Assembly: GCA_019054805.1 (NCBI GenBank)
Contig: JAHQIY010000002.1
Span: forward strand, 4,030,001-4,094,000
Length of the DNA stretch: 64,000 bases
Direction: 5' to 3'
Source of the DNA: Brachionus manjavacas
Lineage: Eukaryota > Rotifera > Eurotatoria > Ploima > Brachionidae
A program made the translations under genes and the position numbers. Under the pieces are notes generated by a model. It saw only the letters and a list, made by a program, of their open reading frames with translations, ran no database searches and was not told the origin of the DNA. Below, piece after piece: positions 9,496 through 21,473 of the stretch (positions within the stretch are counted from its first letter, which is position 1; each line of letters begins with the position of its first letter).

Positions 9496-12387
9496 TAGTG
9501 TTGGGCGGCGGTCCTGAAAAGACTGGTCCTAAACAGACGGTCTAGACCATTTGAGGGACCGTCCTTCTAAAAAAGACCGGTCTTCCGGTCCGTCCGTCTG
9601 ATGAGGACCGTTCTGAATTGAAGCAGTCCAGCAAATAGACTGGTCTTGACCGGTCTTTTAAGAGAAAATTAATTTTTTGAATCTGTTGTTTTGGACATCT
9701 GGTAGAATTCAGATAAAATGTTTTTTTAAATAATTTTATAATTCATATATTTTCATAATATTTACTAAGACTACATAATTTAAGATAGTGTGATAAAGCA
9801 GTAAAAATTTTTTTTCTTATTATATATATTTGTTCAAAAAATTAATTAGTTTTCTTGACTGAACAATGATACATTTTCATATAGGAACATTATATATTCG
9901 ACTATTTCAGGTGAAATTTTATTCTTACGATCCTACACTTGATAGCCAGTTTATGAAAAAAGACGTTCTGACGGTGAACTAGAGGCCGCTGCTCCACCAT
10001 TAACCAAAAAAAATTCATATAAGATCGGGTATTTAGCACTATTTTTTTTCCAAAACTCAATACAATCCGGAGCTTTTTGTTCATTATTATAAGCTTTAAT
10101 TTCTTTAATCAACGCTTTCAAATTCATAGCCAGCCCATTATCTTCATCCGAAGAATCACTCATATAAAAGCTCATTCTACCATTAGACACCTTCTGAATC
10201 TTTTCTTGATTTGAACTTTTTTTTTCTAATCTTTGTTTAATTTCAGGAAGAGAATCTTTCAAAAATAGCTCAGCTTTTTGAACATAAGTAGAGCTTTTAC
10301 TTCCAGCTTTTGAAAATTTTTTTATCTTGGATGAAGATAAGTTGAAAAGATTAAATGATTATTATTTAAAAGAATATATTTTTGACAATAAAAATCGAGA
10401 AAATGTCCAAGAGTCTTTGGTTCAATATGTGTTAATTGTAACATAATTAGTATTGAAGGAATATTAAAACCGGCAGACAGAGGTTGATCCATGCATAATT
10501 CGTTAGTTATATTGTTGATTGGTTATAGAACCTCCAACGAGTCATTTAGAACAGACGAATCCTCACTTGATTTAACTAACTTAGGATTTTTAGATAGTAA
10601 AAAATTCAAGGGCTCAAAGTTGTAAATGATTCGCTCAATCATCAAAAATATACTGTTCCATCTCGTGGGATCACTCTGAACAACACATTTTTGATAAATT
10701 TTACGGTGTGTTTGCTCTTTGATTTGTTCTTCTTTTAGATTTGTAGAATGGTTAAACAAGCATGAAATCGAAGTATATTTGACGTAAGCTTAAACATTAA
10801 ATTTTAATTTTTTAAATTAAATTTTTAATTTTAATTGTACTCTTATAAAAAGTTAAAAAATGTACATCTCTTTTATCCATTATTTCGTCTAGTCTCAACT
10901 GCCACTTCAGCTTTTCTCTTTTACAATTCAAAACTTCATTTTCATATTCATCTTTCAATAAAATATATTCACTATCATTTTCATCTTGATCCCAAGTTTC
11001 TTTAAATTCAAATTTACAATTATTTTCTTTGTTGTTTGATTTTTAAATTTTTTCTTTTATTTTTTTTTAAGACATTAGTTACTATGAGATTAAGAACATG
11101 AGCTATACAACTAATTCCATTTAGATCAAGAATTTTTGCCAAAGTATCATTGAATTAACATTATCAGTTGTCATAAAACGAATTTTGTCTCGAATCGAAA
11201 ATTCATTTAAAATTTTAGTGATGTATGATGCCATGTTTTCAGACGAATGTCCATCGATTATGTTTCTAATCGCCGAACAAATCGATTTTAAAGATAAGTT
11301 ATTGTCCAAATAGTTTGCCGTAAGACTAATATATGAAAAGTTTTGAGTCGATGTCCAACAATCGCTTGTTATGAAAAAGTTTCTAAAATTTAAAATTTTT
11401 TTTTGAACAGCACGTTTTTTTTCATTAAAATAATAATTTGTTAGTTCTGACAGCTGGAGGTTACCCATTTTTGGTTTGGTTTCATCTTCTTCAATATCAG
11501 TTTTTTATACCGATGAGTCGTTGCTTGAAACTTTTATTTCATCTGCCACTTCAGCATCTCTTTCGAATGAAAAATTAGTAGATGTTGACTGAGAAAACTG
11601 ACTACAGTTTGACTGTGATTATTCTTCATTCCTTTATTTCTTGGTTTGAGAGTGATTTAAAACTGTTGATAAAGGTCTCGGAGTTTTTTTGACTGAGAAT
11701 GGTTTTTTTCTCTTTAATTTACTTCAGTGATATGATTCATTATAATAAATTTTTATTTTTCAAAATAAATTTAATAGCTTAAAGAGAACATGCAGATACT
11801 TATATTTATTCTTATTTCATTACCCTTTCAATTCTTCAGTCAAAGTTTCAAGAAATTTTTTAGCTTAATAGAGTATTTATGAAGAGTTTTAATTTATGTT
11901 TTGGTGGACAGATAATTTTTTTTTTTAAATTGTTTGTATTTAAACTTAACAAAATTTTTGAATTTAGAAAATAGTTAATAAAAAATTTCCACTGAGAGTG
12001 GATTCGTACTCAGATCATTATTTACCAAACGAAAACTAACACTCCCATCTGTTATGTTTTTTTACCTTGTTTACCATTTAAACAACTTATTTGCTTTGAC
12101 TGAATCTATTCAGTTAGAAAAAATAAAAATTGTATAATTATTTATAAAATATTTTCTAATAAAAAATTTATAATAATTCTCAGATTAAAAAAATATATTT
12201 GGCCAGACCGGTCCAAGACGGACGGTTTGGAACGTTTAAATAGACCGTCCGTCTGTGAGCGAACCGTATTGAAGACCGCCTGTCTTTGGACCGTCCGAAT
12301 AGAAGACCGTCCGTCTAGACGGTCTAGACCATCTTCCTAGCGAAAAAAAGACCGTTTCTTCAGACGGACGACGGGTCACCAACACTA
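9496..12387 (-). mobile_element. hAT transposon with degenerate transposase (copy 1)
   Basis: 2.9 kb, with ends TAGTGTTGGGCGGCGGTCC and, at the right, the complement of TAGTGTTGGTGACCCGTCG. Subterminal regions are rich in GACCGTCC and GACGGTC motifs. The perfect palindrome GGTCTAGACC occurs near both ends, a plausible transposase-binding site. Flanks are ataatata on the left and aaaataaa on the right; only 6 of 8 bases agree, so the target duplication is decayed or absent. It carries a hAT transposase on the minus strand. Confidence 0.88.
9846..11468 (-). pseudogene. hAT transposase, degenerate (copy 1)
   Basis: Pieces in different frames follow hAT transposase order. The central fold carries FFITSDCWTSTQNFSYISL and ends near IRFMTTDNVNSM. 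Another piece carries KCVVQSDPTRWNSIFLMIER, with the conserved TRWNS box. The C-terminal dimerisation segment carries FWKKNSAKYPILYEFF, AASSSPSERLFS and DRKNKISPEIVEYIMFL. In-frame stops follow ERLFS and TGYQV (a TAG where Trp is usual), and several frameshifts separate the pieces. No BED zinc finger is visible at the N-terminus. The element cannot encode a working transposase here. Confidence 0.88.
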
Positions 12388-13064
12388 AAAATAAACTTGA
12401 AAATTTTTAAAAAGGTTAAAATTTTGATTTGAAGCATAGTTTAAGTAAAAACTCAAATTTTGAACTTTTGAATCAGATAAATTGGTCAAATTAGAAAAAG
12501 TTCTAATAAGTGATCTATCGGTTGGTAAAATATCAAGTTAAATTTATTTTCTGGGAGCAAATTTTCTGAGTTATTTTCTGATTTTCAATTAAACACTTCC
12601 GGCTTTCAGCAGCAAAATTCTTATAAAAAATAATCTAAAATATAGATATAAAAATTAATAAGCAAGATAAATTATTTTGAAAATAAGAATGTGAAAACAA
12701 GCAGTAATTTAATATAATTAAGATGTGTGTTTATGAAAAGCTTAATAAGAAGGATTGAATAAAAAACGTTATAATTTTATTTCAAATTGAAAAACGTCTT
12801 TTGAATCCTAAAAATCAAATCAAAAAGATTCAATGCCTTAAAATAATTTTGTTAAAAATATTGAATGTTAAAAAAGATTTAATTTGCAATTAATATTCGT
12901 AAACTATTTTTAAAATTTATTGAAACAAATTTGGAAAAAAAGCGTAAGTATTTCGAAGATTTTAAATAAAAAATTTTACGAAAAAAAATCTGTAAAAAAA
13001 TCGTAAAATTTACGAAAAAAATTTTTTTACCTAAATTCTCGAAAATTTTCGATAATGTATTTTT
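12388..13064. other. AT-rich region upstream of LINE ORF1
   Basis: No credible gene. It is rich in aaaattttt and tacgaaaaaa motifs with small inverted repeats just before 13065. It may be the LINE 5' untranslated region, or the internal part of an older insertion. The minus-strand open frame here is simple-sequence. Confidence 0.4.
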
Positions 13065-14027
13065 ATGGGTGAAAACCATAACCAACAGGAGCTCACTCTT
13101 GACAACAACTCCGAAATGAAGAATCATTGGACAAAATCGTTAAAGAAAATGATCGATTAACTCACTGCTAATAACGAAAAGCTCCAAACTAGAGTGGAGG
13201 AGCTTCTAGCCGCCAATGAGGCGAAATCGAAAGAGGCCGACGGTTACAAAGATGCAATCAACGATCTCAAGGGTCGAATCGTCGTACTTGAGGCGATCGT
13301 GAAGTCTGCAGGTCCGGCTTCTAGCCAATCGCAGTCAACTTTCGCATCGATCGCATCATCAAAATCATCGGTAGAATTTCAACCTGTCCAAAAAGCGAGA
13401 GTCAAATACATGTTTAAGTAAGAAGCAACGGACAGGATTAGTAGAGAGCATAACATTAAGATATTTGGTTTACCTGGCCATTCAGCTTCATCAAAACCCG
13501 AAGCATAGGAGCAATCCGATAAGCAGACAGTATCTAACTTACTCAAAGCCATTGGTCAGGACATATCAAAAGTGGTCCAGGTAAAAGGGTTTGCCAAACG
13601 ACAAGAGTCGCGAAGCTCAAATAAAGTGAAAAGAGCTGACGAAGTTCCTCCAGTTCTTGTCAGATTGAATAAGTATGCGTCGAGAGAAACCATTCTTTTG
13701 GCGGCTCGTAGATTAGCCATTAAGGATAGCGATTCTTTACAAACGAGGACCTTGAAAGTTCAATTTCAAAAAGTATCTCTTAAGCCAGATTTGACCTTAG
13801 CCGAGCGCAAGTATGAAGAAGGTCTTATGCATAAAGTTGTAGAAGAAATTGATAAAGCCTCAAAACAAAACATGCCATTTCGTTTTGGCGTCAAGCGCTT
13901 TCGAAAAGACCCATATACAAGAGAAGTCACATATGACCCAACTGTCGTCAAATACATTACAACCATAGCCCAAACATCGAGTCCGAGCGGGACACAATCG
14001 CACTTGCTCAATTCAGCCACCGAATAG
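13065..14027 (+). pseudogene. LINE ORF1 (coiled coil and RRM-like), copy 1
   Basis: One continuous frame from the ATG at 13065 to the stop at 14025, 320 codons, interrupted only by three in-frame stops (TAA, TAA, TAG). Roughly residues 30-75 are a charged coiled coil (ANNEKLQTRVEELLAANEAK). After a Ser-rich stretch the region from ISREHNIKIFGLPG to NKYASRETILLAARRL resembles the RRM-like nucleic-acid-binding part of Jockey/CR1-type ORF1 proteins. From the family: an RNA chaperone that coats LINE RNA. The stops are consistent with C-to-T changes in Gln codons. The identical stops recur in both other copies. Confidence 0.8.
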
Positions 14028-14040
14028 CCTCTCATGTTTT

Positions 14041-16199
14041 TTTACTAACGCAACATCACTAAATAACAAACTACCAGAACTTGAAGCCTGAACGAAAATT
14101 GGCAAATTCGACTTACTTTTAGTCACTGAAACTTGGTAAAATGAATCCAATATTAGAAAATTAAATGGCTTTAACTGTTTTCGTCGCAATCGTGGTAGTA
14201 AAGGCGGAGGAGTTTGTATCTATGTAAACGAGACGTTAACAGCAAATTTAGTTGAAGAACCTGAGTTTTTGATAGACTCGGTTGAGCAAGTCTGGTGCAC
14301 AATCAGAAAAGATCATGAGAAAATATTGGAGGGATGTATTTATCGCCCTAACAATTTGCACGACAGTGAGAAACGCGAGATTTTTTGTAAGGTCCGGCTA
14401 TTGTTAAAATCAAAGGCATACAACGGACTTATCTTAGCTGGAGATTTCAATTTTCCAAGAATAAACTGGAGCCGATCAGGCGTACCTTTTGACAACCATT
14501 TGAATGAGGTAGATAAATCGTTCATAGATGTCATCAATGATTGTTTTCACTACCAAAATGACTATTTTCCGACTTTCAGAACAAATAAATTTGCTAGCAC
14601 ACTCGACTTAATTTTCACTGAGTCCGGAAATCGCGTTATCGATATCTGCAGCCCGGCTCTAGGCGATATTGAAAAAGCCCATCAGAGCATAATTTGGAAG
14701 TATACTTTAACGCATGATTCGTGAGTTTCCAGACAACTAAATCGGCCAGATATGTGTATCACAAAGCTGATTTTGAATTACTGAATGATTTCTTTAATTC
14801 AATAAGCTGGCAAGAAGATCTTAAAACGCTTTCAGTCCAGAGCTCATATGACAAATTCATTCAAAGTTACAGCGAAGCTTGTGCTAGATTTGTCCCGGTT
14901 AGGCGTACCAAAAGAGATAAAAAGCCGCCATGGCTTTAACCAGATGTTAAAAAGGCATCAGATCTAAAATTGCAAGTTAGAACGTTTATATCAACAGTGA
15001 CAAAGATGAAAGTGCCTACCGAGAATATAAGAAGGCTAGAAATTTCGCGAAAAACTTAATAAACAAGGAAATAAAATTGAACAAGGAGTTTCAAATTGCA
15101 AGTGAGGCAATGTCAAATCCAAAAAAACTCTTTTCAGTTGTCTCAAAAGTAAACAAGTGATCAAAAATCAGATAAGGCTTATACGTACTAAGGACAAAAA
15201 TGCACTGACTGATATGCAATCTATAGCCGATGAGTAAAACAACCACTTTAACTCAGTTTTTATTGCTGATACGGATTCAACAAATCCAAGACTTGATACG
15301 AGAATAAAAACATCATGCGATCAGATAAGCGAGCTCTTGCTTAACACGGAGGTAATACATAAATGATTATTAAAGTTTAATGGTAACAAATCATCAGGAC
15401 CTGATAATGTGCACCCGTTAATTCTAAAAAAGTGTGCAGATAGTCTCGCAGCTCCATGCAGTATCATTTTCGGCAAATCGGCAAGCGAAGCGATAATTCC
15501 GCGTCAGTGGAAAGTCGCTAATGTGACACCAATTTTTAAAAAAGGAAATCGATCAGAGCCAGGTAACTATAGACCTGTTTCTCTCACTTTTATCTCATGT
15601 ATGATCATGGCGGGAATCATCTGTCACCACATATGTACCTATCTCAACACTAATGGATATATAAACGATTAACAACACGGATTTGTTCCTCGTAAATCAT
15701 GCGCTACAAATTTGCTTGAATCACAGGATTACATCACTAAGTGCTTTGCGGAGAAAAAATGCTTTCAATGCCGATTTTGAGAAAGCCTTTGAAAGAGTTT
15801 CCCATCCAAAGCTGCTCTTTAAGCTTAAAGAGATCGGCATAAGTGGGAAATTGCTCAATTGGTTGTCAGACTTTCTGATTGGGAGATCACAGAGAGTAGT
15901 CATGGAGGACATTAAATCAGAATTTAAACCAGTCAATAGCGGCGTACCTCAAGTTTCTGTTTTAGGACCAATTCTTTTCATCATATTTATAAATGACTTG
16001 CCAGATAAATAGAGAGATTGTCTTCTGTACGCGGATGACACAAATATTTTTAAGATTCTGAGAAATGCATTTGATTACTTACTTCAAAAAGAAATAAACG
16101 CATTGCAAGAATGGTGCAGATTATGGAAAATGAGCTTAAATTGCAAAATATATAAAATAATGCATTTAGGAAAAGGTAACAAAAGACAAAAGTATTACA
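14041..16199 (+). pseudogene. LINE ORF2 (APE endonuclease and reverse transcriptase), copy 1
   Basis: The endonuclease begins near 14080: LLLVTETW, then GGGVCIYV, GCIYRPN, LILAGDFNFPRINW and STLDLIFT, the order seen in APE-type LINE endonucleases. The linker (about 14721-15350) has a YREYKKARNFAKNLI segment. RT motifs: SSGPDNVHPLILKKC, VANVTPIFKKG and NYRPVSLT, then ADFEKAFERVSH (the first catalytic Asp is kept), SGVPQVSVLGPILF, and YADD at 16028-16039. Stops and frameshifts occur near 14724, 14939, 15040, 15160, 15365, 15670 and 16012. The end is cut at 16199, where the sequence switches to linker J. Family: CR1/Jockey-like. Confidence 0.85.
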
Positions 16200-16323
16200 A
16201 AAGCTTTTGGTCTACCTTTTTTTGAGGAAATTAACAAAAGTTTCTGTAATGTTTGCAATAGTACCCTTGGGCCCGTCTTTCTGTCAGACGTATTGGAGCA
16301 GCTATTTATGCTCCTTGTTAGCA
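16200..16323 (+). repeat. Linker J (copy of 4426-4549)
   Basis: 124 bp identical to 4426-4549 joins the truncated LINE RT of unit 1 to the start of unit 2. The left joint has the microhomology aaag and the right joint one shared base. The same linker with the same joints recurs at 23631-23754. Confidence 0.92.
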
Positions 16324-16589
16324 TAACCACGAACCATCAGGCTGAATCGGCGGATGATACTATTGTTATGGATGAGGAATCCCAGATCATAGCGACGGAG
16401 ACGGTGACGTGGCCAGAGCCAGTCATTAGAAGTAATGCCTTCAGGCAACGTGCCTCTTCGCCATCTATCTCTGTGCCGAGTGATCCTTTCAAACACCTAC
16501 ATCCGTTCATGTCCCTGGATCAGCTAAGAGAAAAAAGCCTGCCCGATAAATTTAAAAACCAAAAAAAATGTAAAATCAACGAAAAATAA
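16293..16589 (+). CDS. Acidic ORF, 5'-chimeric copy
   Basis: The open frame starts in linker J (MEQLFMLLVS) and runs into the acidic ORF from ITTNHQ. The fusion is a by-product of the duplication joint, and the N-terminus is not meaningful. It ends KCKINEK because the A-run differs by one base from copy 1. Confidence 0.3.
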   Translation: MEQLFMLLVSITTNHQAESADDTIVMDEESQIIATETVTWPEPVIRSNAFRQRASSPSISVPSDPFKHLHPFMSLDQLREKSLPDKFKNQKKCKINEK

Positions 16590-16927
16590 AAGCGCAAAAA
16601 AACGCCGAAGATGGTCAAAATCTATGCAAATTTTTCTAAATAACTTGTTGAAAATTTTTCGCAAAGTAAAATTGACAATTTTACATAAATTGAAAGTGAA
16701 AATTTTTCGAAAAATCTTAATCATTAATTTTAATGCATTTTATTTAGTTTTAATTTTAGTTCATTAATTTAAAAATTAAATTCAGTTTTTAAGTTGAATA
16801 TGTTTTATAATCAGACTAGAATTTTAAGATTTTTAAAATAAAAGAAAAATTTATTAAATTGAATCCACAAGGCCAAAATATTTTTAAAAGATCAAAATAT
16901 TTTTATTAGAATTAAATGAATAATATA

Positions 16928-19816
16928 TAGTGTTGGGCGGCGGTCCTGAAAAGACTGGTCCTAAACAGACGGTCTAGACCATTTGAGGGACCGTCCTTCT
17001 AAAAAAGACCGGTCTTCCGGTCCGTCCGTCTGATGAGGACCGTTCTGAATTGAAGCAGTCCAGCAAATAGACTGGTCTTGACCGGTCTTTTAAGAGAAAA
17101 TTAATTTTTTGAATCTGTTGTTTTGGACATCTGGTAGAATTCAGATAAAATGTTTTTTTAAATAATTTTATAATTCATATATTTTCATAATATTTACTAA
17201 GACTACATAATTTAAGATAGTGTGATAAAGCAGTAAAAATTTTTTTTTCTTATTATATATATTTGTTCAAAAAATTAATTAGTTTTCTTGACTGAACAAT
17301 GATACATTTTCATATAGGAACATTATATATTCGACTATTTCAGGTGAAATTTTATTCTTACGATCCTACACTTGATAGCCAGTTTATGAAAAAAGACGTT
17401 CTGACGGTGAACTAGAGGCCGCTGCTCCACCATTAACCAAAAAAAATTCATATAAGATCGGGTATTTAGCACTATTTTTTTTCCAAAACTCAATACAATC
17501 CGGAGCTTTTTGTTCATTATTATAAGCTTTAATTTCTTTAATCAACGCTTTCAAATTCATAGCCAGCCCATTATCTTCATCCGAAGAATCACTCATATAA
17601 AAGCTCATTCTACCATTAGACACCTTCTGAATCTTTTCTTGATTTGAACTTTTTTTTTCTAATCTTTGTTTAATTTCAGGAAGAGAATCTTTCAAAAATA
17701 GCTCAGCTTTTTGAACATAAGTAGAGCTTTTACTTCCAGCTTTTGAAAATTTTTTTATCTTGGATGAAGATAAGTTGAAAAGATTAAATGATTATTATTT
17801 AAAAGAATATATTTTTGACAATAAAAATCGAGAAAATGTCCAAGAGTCTTTGGTTCAATATGTGTTAATTGTAACATAATTAGTATTGAAGGAATATTAA
17901 AACCGGCAGACAGAGGTTGATCCATGCATAATTCGTTAGTTATATTGTTGATTGGTTATAGAACCTCCAACGAGTCATTTAGAACAGACGAATCCTCACT
18001 TGATTTAACTAACTTAGGATTTTTAGATAGTAAAAAATTCAAGGGCTCAAAGTTGTAAATGATTCGCTCAATCATCAAAAATATACTGTTCCATCTCGTG
18101 GGATCACTCTGAACAACACATTTTTGATAAATTTTACGGTGTGTTTGCTCTTTGATTTGTTCTTCTTTTAGATTTGTAGAATGGTTAAACAAGCATGAAA
18201 TCGAAGTATATTTGACGTAAGCTTAAACATTAAATTTTAATTTTTTAAATTAAATTTTTAATTTTAATTGTACTCTTATAAAAAGTTAAAAAATGTACAT
18301 CTCTTTTATCCATTATTTCGTCTAGTCTCAACTGCCACTTCAGCTTTTCTCTTTTACAATTCAAAACTTCATTTTCATATTCATCTTTCAATAAAATATA
18401 TTCACTATCATTTTCATCTTGATCCCAAGTTTCTTTAAATTCAAATTTACAATTATTTTCTTTGTTGTTTGATTTTTAAATTTTTTCTTTTATTTTTTTT
18501 TAAGACATTAGTTACTATGAGATTAAGAACATGAGCTATACAACTAATTCCATTTAGATCAAGAATTTTTGCCAAAGTATCATTGAATTAACATTATCAG
18601 TTGTCATAAAACGAATTTTGTCTCGAATCGAAAATTCATTTAAAATTTTAGTGATGTATGATGCCATGTTTTCAGACGAATGTCCATCGATTATGTTTCT
18701 AATCGCCGAACAAATCGATTTTAAAGATAAGTTATTGTCCAAATAGTTTGCCGTAAGACTAATATATGAAAAGTTTTGAGTCGATGTCCAACAATCGCTT
18801 GTTATGAAAAAGTTTCTAAAATTTAAAATTTTTTTGAACAGCACGTTTTTTTCATTAAAATAATAATTTGTTAGTTCTGACAGCTGGAGGTTACCCATTT
18901 TTGGTTTGGTTTCATCTTCTTCAATATCAGTTTTTTATACCGATGAGTCGTTGCTTGAAACTTTTATTTCATCTGCCACTTCAGCATCTCTTTCGAATGA
19001 AAAATTAGTAGATGTTGACTGAGAAAACTGACTACAGTTTGACTGTGATTATTCTTCATTCCTTTATTTCTTGGTTTGAGAGTGATTTAAAACTGTTGAT
19101 AAAGGTCTCGGAGTTTTTTTTGACTGAGAATGGTTTTTTTCTTTAATTTACTTCAGTGATATGATTCATTATAATAAATTTTTATTTTTCAAAATAAATT
19201 TAATAGCTTAAAGAGAACATGCAGATACTTATATTTATTCTTATTTCATTACCCTTTCAATTCTTCAGTCAAAGTTTCAAGAAATTTTTTAGCTTAATAG
19301 AGTATTTATGAAGAGTTTTAATTTATGTTTTGGTGGACAGATAATTTTTTTTTTTAAATTGTTTGTATTTAAACTTAACAAAATTTTTGAATTTAGAAAA
19401 TAGTTAATAAAAAATTTCCACTGAGAGTGGATTCGTACTCAGATCATTATTTACCAAACGAAAACTAACACTCCCATCTGTTATGTTTTTTTACCTTGTT
19501 TACCATTTAAACAACTTATTTGCTTTGACTGAATCTATTCAGTTAGAAAAAAATAAAAATTGTATAATTATTTATAAAATATTTTCTAATAAAAAATTTA
19601 TAATAATTCTCAGATTAAAAAAATATATTTGGCCAGACCGGTCCAAGACGGACGGTTTGGAACGTTTAAATAGACCGTCCGTCTGTGAGCGAACCGTATT
19701 GAAGACCGCCTGTCTTTGGACCGTCCGAATAGAAGACCGTCCGTCTAGACGGTCTAGACCATCTTCCTAGCGAAAAAAGACCGTTTCTTCAGACGGACGA
19801 CGGGTCACCAACACTA
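16928..19816 (-). mobile_element. hAT transposon (copy 2)
   Basis: Same termini, subterminal palindromes and interior as the element at 9496-12387. It was copied as part of unit U and is not an independent insertion: flanks on both sides are identical to copy 1. Confidence 0.88.
17279..18898 (-). pseudogene. hAT transposase, degenerate (copy 2)
   Basis: Same stops and frame breaks as copy 1. The first piece begins MGNLQLSELTNYYFNEKN instead of KK because of two short homopolymer differences near 18840. Confidence 0.85.
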
Positions 19817-20497
19817 AAAATAAACTTGAAAATTTTTAAAAAGGTTAAAATTTTGATTTGAAGCATAGTTTAAGTAAAAACTCAAATTTTGAACTTTTGA
19901 ATCAGATAAATTGGTCAAATTAGAAAAAGTTCTAATAAGTGATCTATCGGTTGGTAAAATATCAAGTTAAATTTATTTTCTGGGAGCAAATTTTCTGAGT
20001 TATTTTCTGATTTTCAATTAAACACTTCCGGCTTTCAGCAGCAAAATTCTTATAAAAAAAATAATCTAAAATATAGATATAAAAATTAATAAGCAAGATA
20101 AATTATTTTGAAAATAAGAATGTGAAAACAAGCAGTAATTTAATATAATTAAGATGTGTGTTTATGAAAAGCTTAATAAGAAGGATTGAATAAAAAAACG
20201 TTATAATTTTATTTCAAATTGAAAAACGTCTTTTGAATCCTAAAAATCAAATCAAAAAGATTCAATGCCTTAAAATAATTTTGTTAAAAATATTGAATGT
20301 TAAAAAAGATTTAATTTGCAATTAATATTCGTAAACTATTTTTAAAATTTATTGAAACAAATTTGGAAAAAAAGCGTAAGTATTTCGAAGATTTTAAATA
20401 AAAAATTTTACGAAAAAAAAAATCTGTAAAAAAATCGTAAAATTTACGAAAAAATTTTTTTACCTAAATTCTCGAAAATTTTCGATAATGTATTTTT

Positions 20498-21460
20498 ATG
20501 GGTGAAAACCATAACCAACAGGAGCTCACTCTTGACAACAACTCCGAAATGAAGAATCATTGGACAAAATCGTTAAAGAAAATGATCGATTAACTCACTG
20601 CTAATAACGAAAAGCTCCAAACTAGAGTGGAGGAGCTTCTAGCCGCCAATGAGGCGAAATCGAAAGAGGCCGACGGTTACAAAGATGCAATCAACGATCT
20701 CAAGGGTCGAATCGTCGTACTTGAGGCGATCGTGAAGTCTGCAGGTCCGGCTTCTAGCCAATCGCAGTCAACTTTCGCATCGATCGCATCATCAAAATCA
20801 TCGGTAGAATTTCAACCTGTCCAAAAAGCGAGAGTCAAATACATGTTTAAGTAAGAAGCAACGGACAGGATTAGTAGAGAGCATAACATTAAGATATTTG
20901 GTTTACCTGGCCATTCAGCTTCATCAAAACCCGAAGCATAGGAGCAATCCGATAAGCAGACAGTATCTAACTTACTCAAAGCCATTGGTCAGGACATATC
21001 AAAAGTGGTCCAGGTAAAAGGGTTTGCCAAACGACAAGAGTCGCGAAGCTCAAATAAAGTGAAAAGAGCTGACGAAGTTCCTCCAGTTCTTGTCAGATTG
21101 AATAAGTATGCGTCGAGAGAAACCATTCTTTTGGCGGCTCGTAGATTAGCCATTAAGGATAGCGATTCTTTACAAACGAGGACCTTGAAAGTTCAATTTC
21201 AAAAAGTATCTCTTAAGCCAGATTTGACCTTAGCCGAGCGCAAGTATGAAGAAGGTCTTATGCATAAAGTTGTAGAAGAAATTGATAAAGCCTCAAAACA
21301 AAACATGCCATTTCGTTTTGGCGTCAAGCGCTTTCGAAAAGACCCATATACAAGAGAAGTCACATATGACCCAACTGTCGTCAAATACATTACAACCATA
21401 GCCCAAACATCGAGTCCGAGCGGGACACAATCGCACTTGCTCAATTCAGCCACCGAATAG
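20498..21460 (+). pseudogene. LINE ORF1, copy 2
   Basis: Identical in layout to 13065-14027, including the three premature stops at the same codons. Confidence 0.8.
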
Positions 21461-21473
21461 CCTCTCATGTTTT

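Larger units (their letters stand above)
8890..16199 (+). repeat. Unit U, copy 1
   Basis: First copy of a composite unit: hypothetical ORF, hAT transposon, LINE ORF1 and LINE ORF2 up to the RT end. It recurs in the same orientation at 16323-23631 (offset 7433), as a stub at 23754-24044, and at about 26365-33690. Copies differ mainly by single bases in homopolymers and rare substitutions. All copies share the same premature stops and the same hAT insertion, so the unit was decayed before it was copied. Confidence 0.92.

Noticed and set aside
12879-13127. 82-codon minus-strand frame before LINE ORF1
   Set aside because: Translation of AT-rich sequence made only of Phe, Ile, Lys, Leu and Ser; no independent support.
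13065-16012. Alternative genetic code with TAA/TAG as Gln
   Set aside because: Host genes ZFPL1, MED17 and the NIDO gene use TAA as real stops. TGA also interrupts the LINE frames, and frameshifts accompany the stops, so decay explains it.
14041-16199. Intact, active LINE
   Set aside because: YADD and endonuclease motifs remain, but several frameshifts and stops in all copies rule out function.
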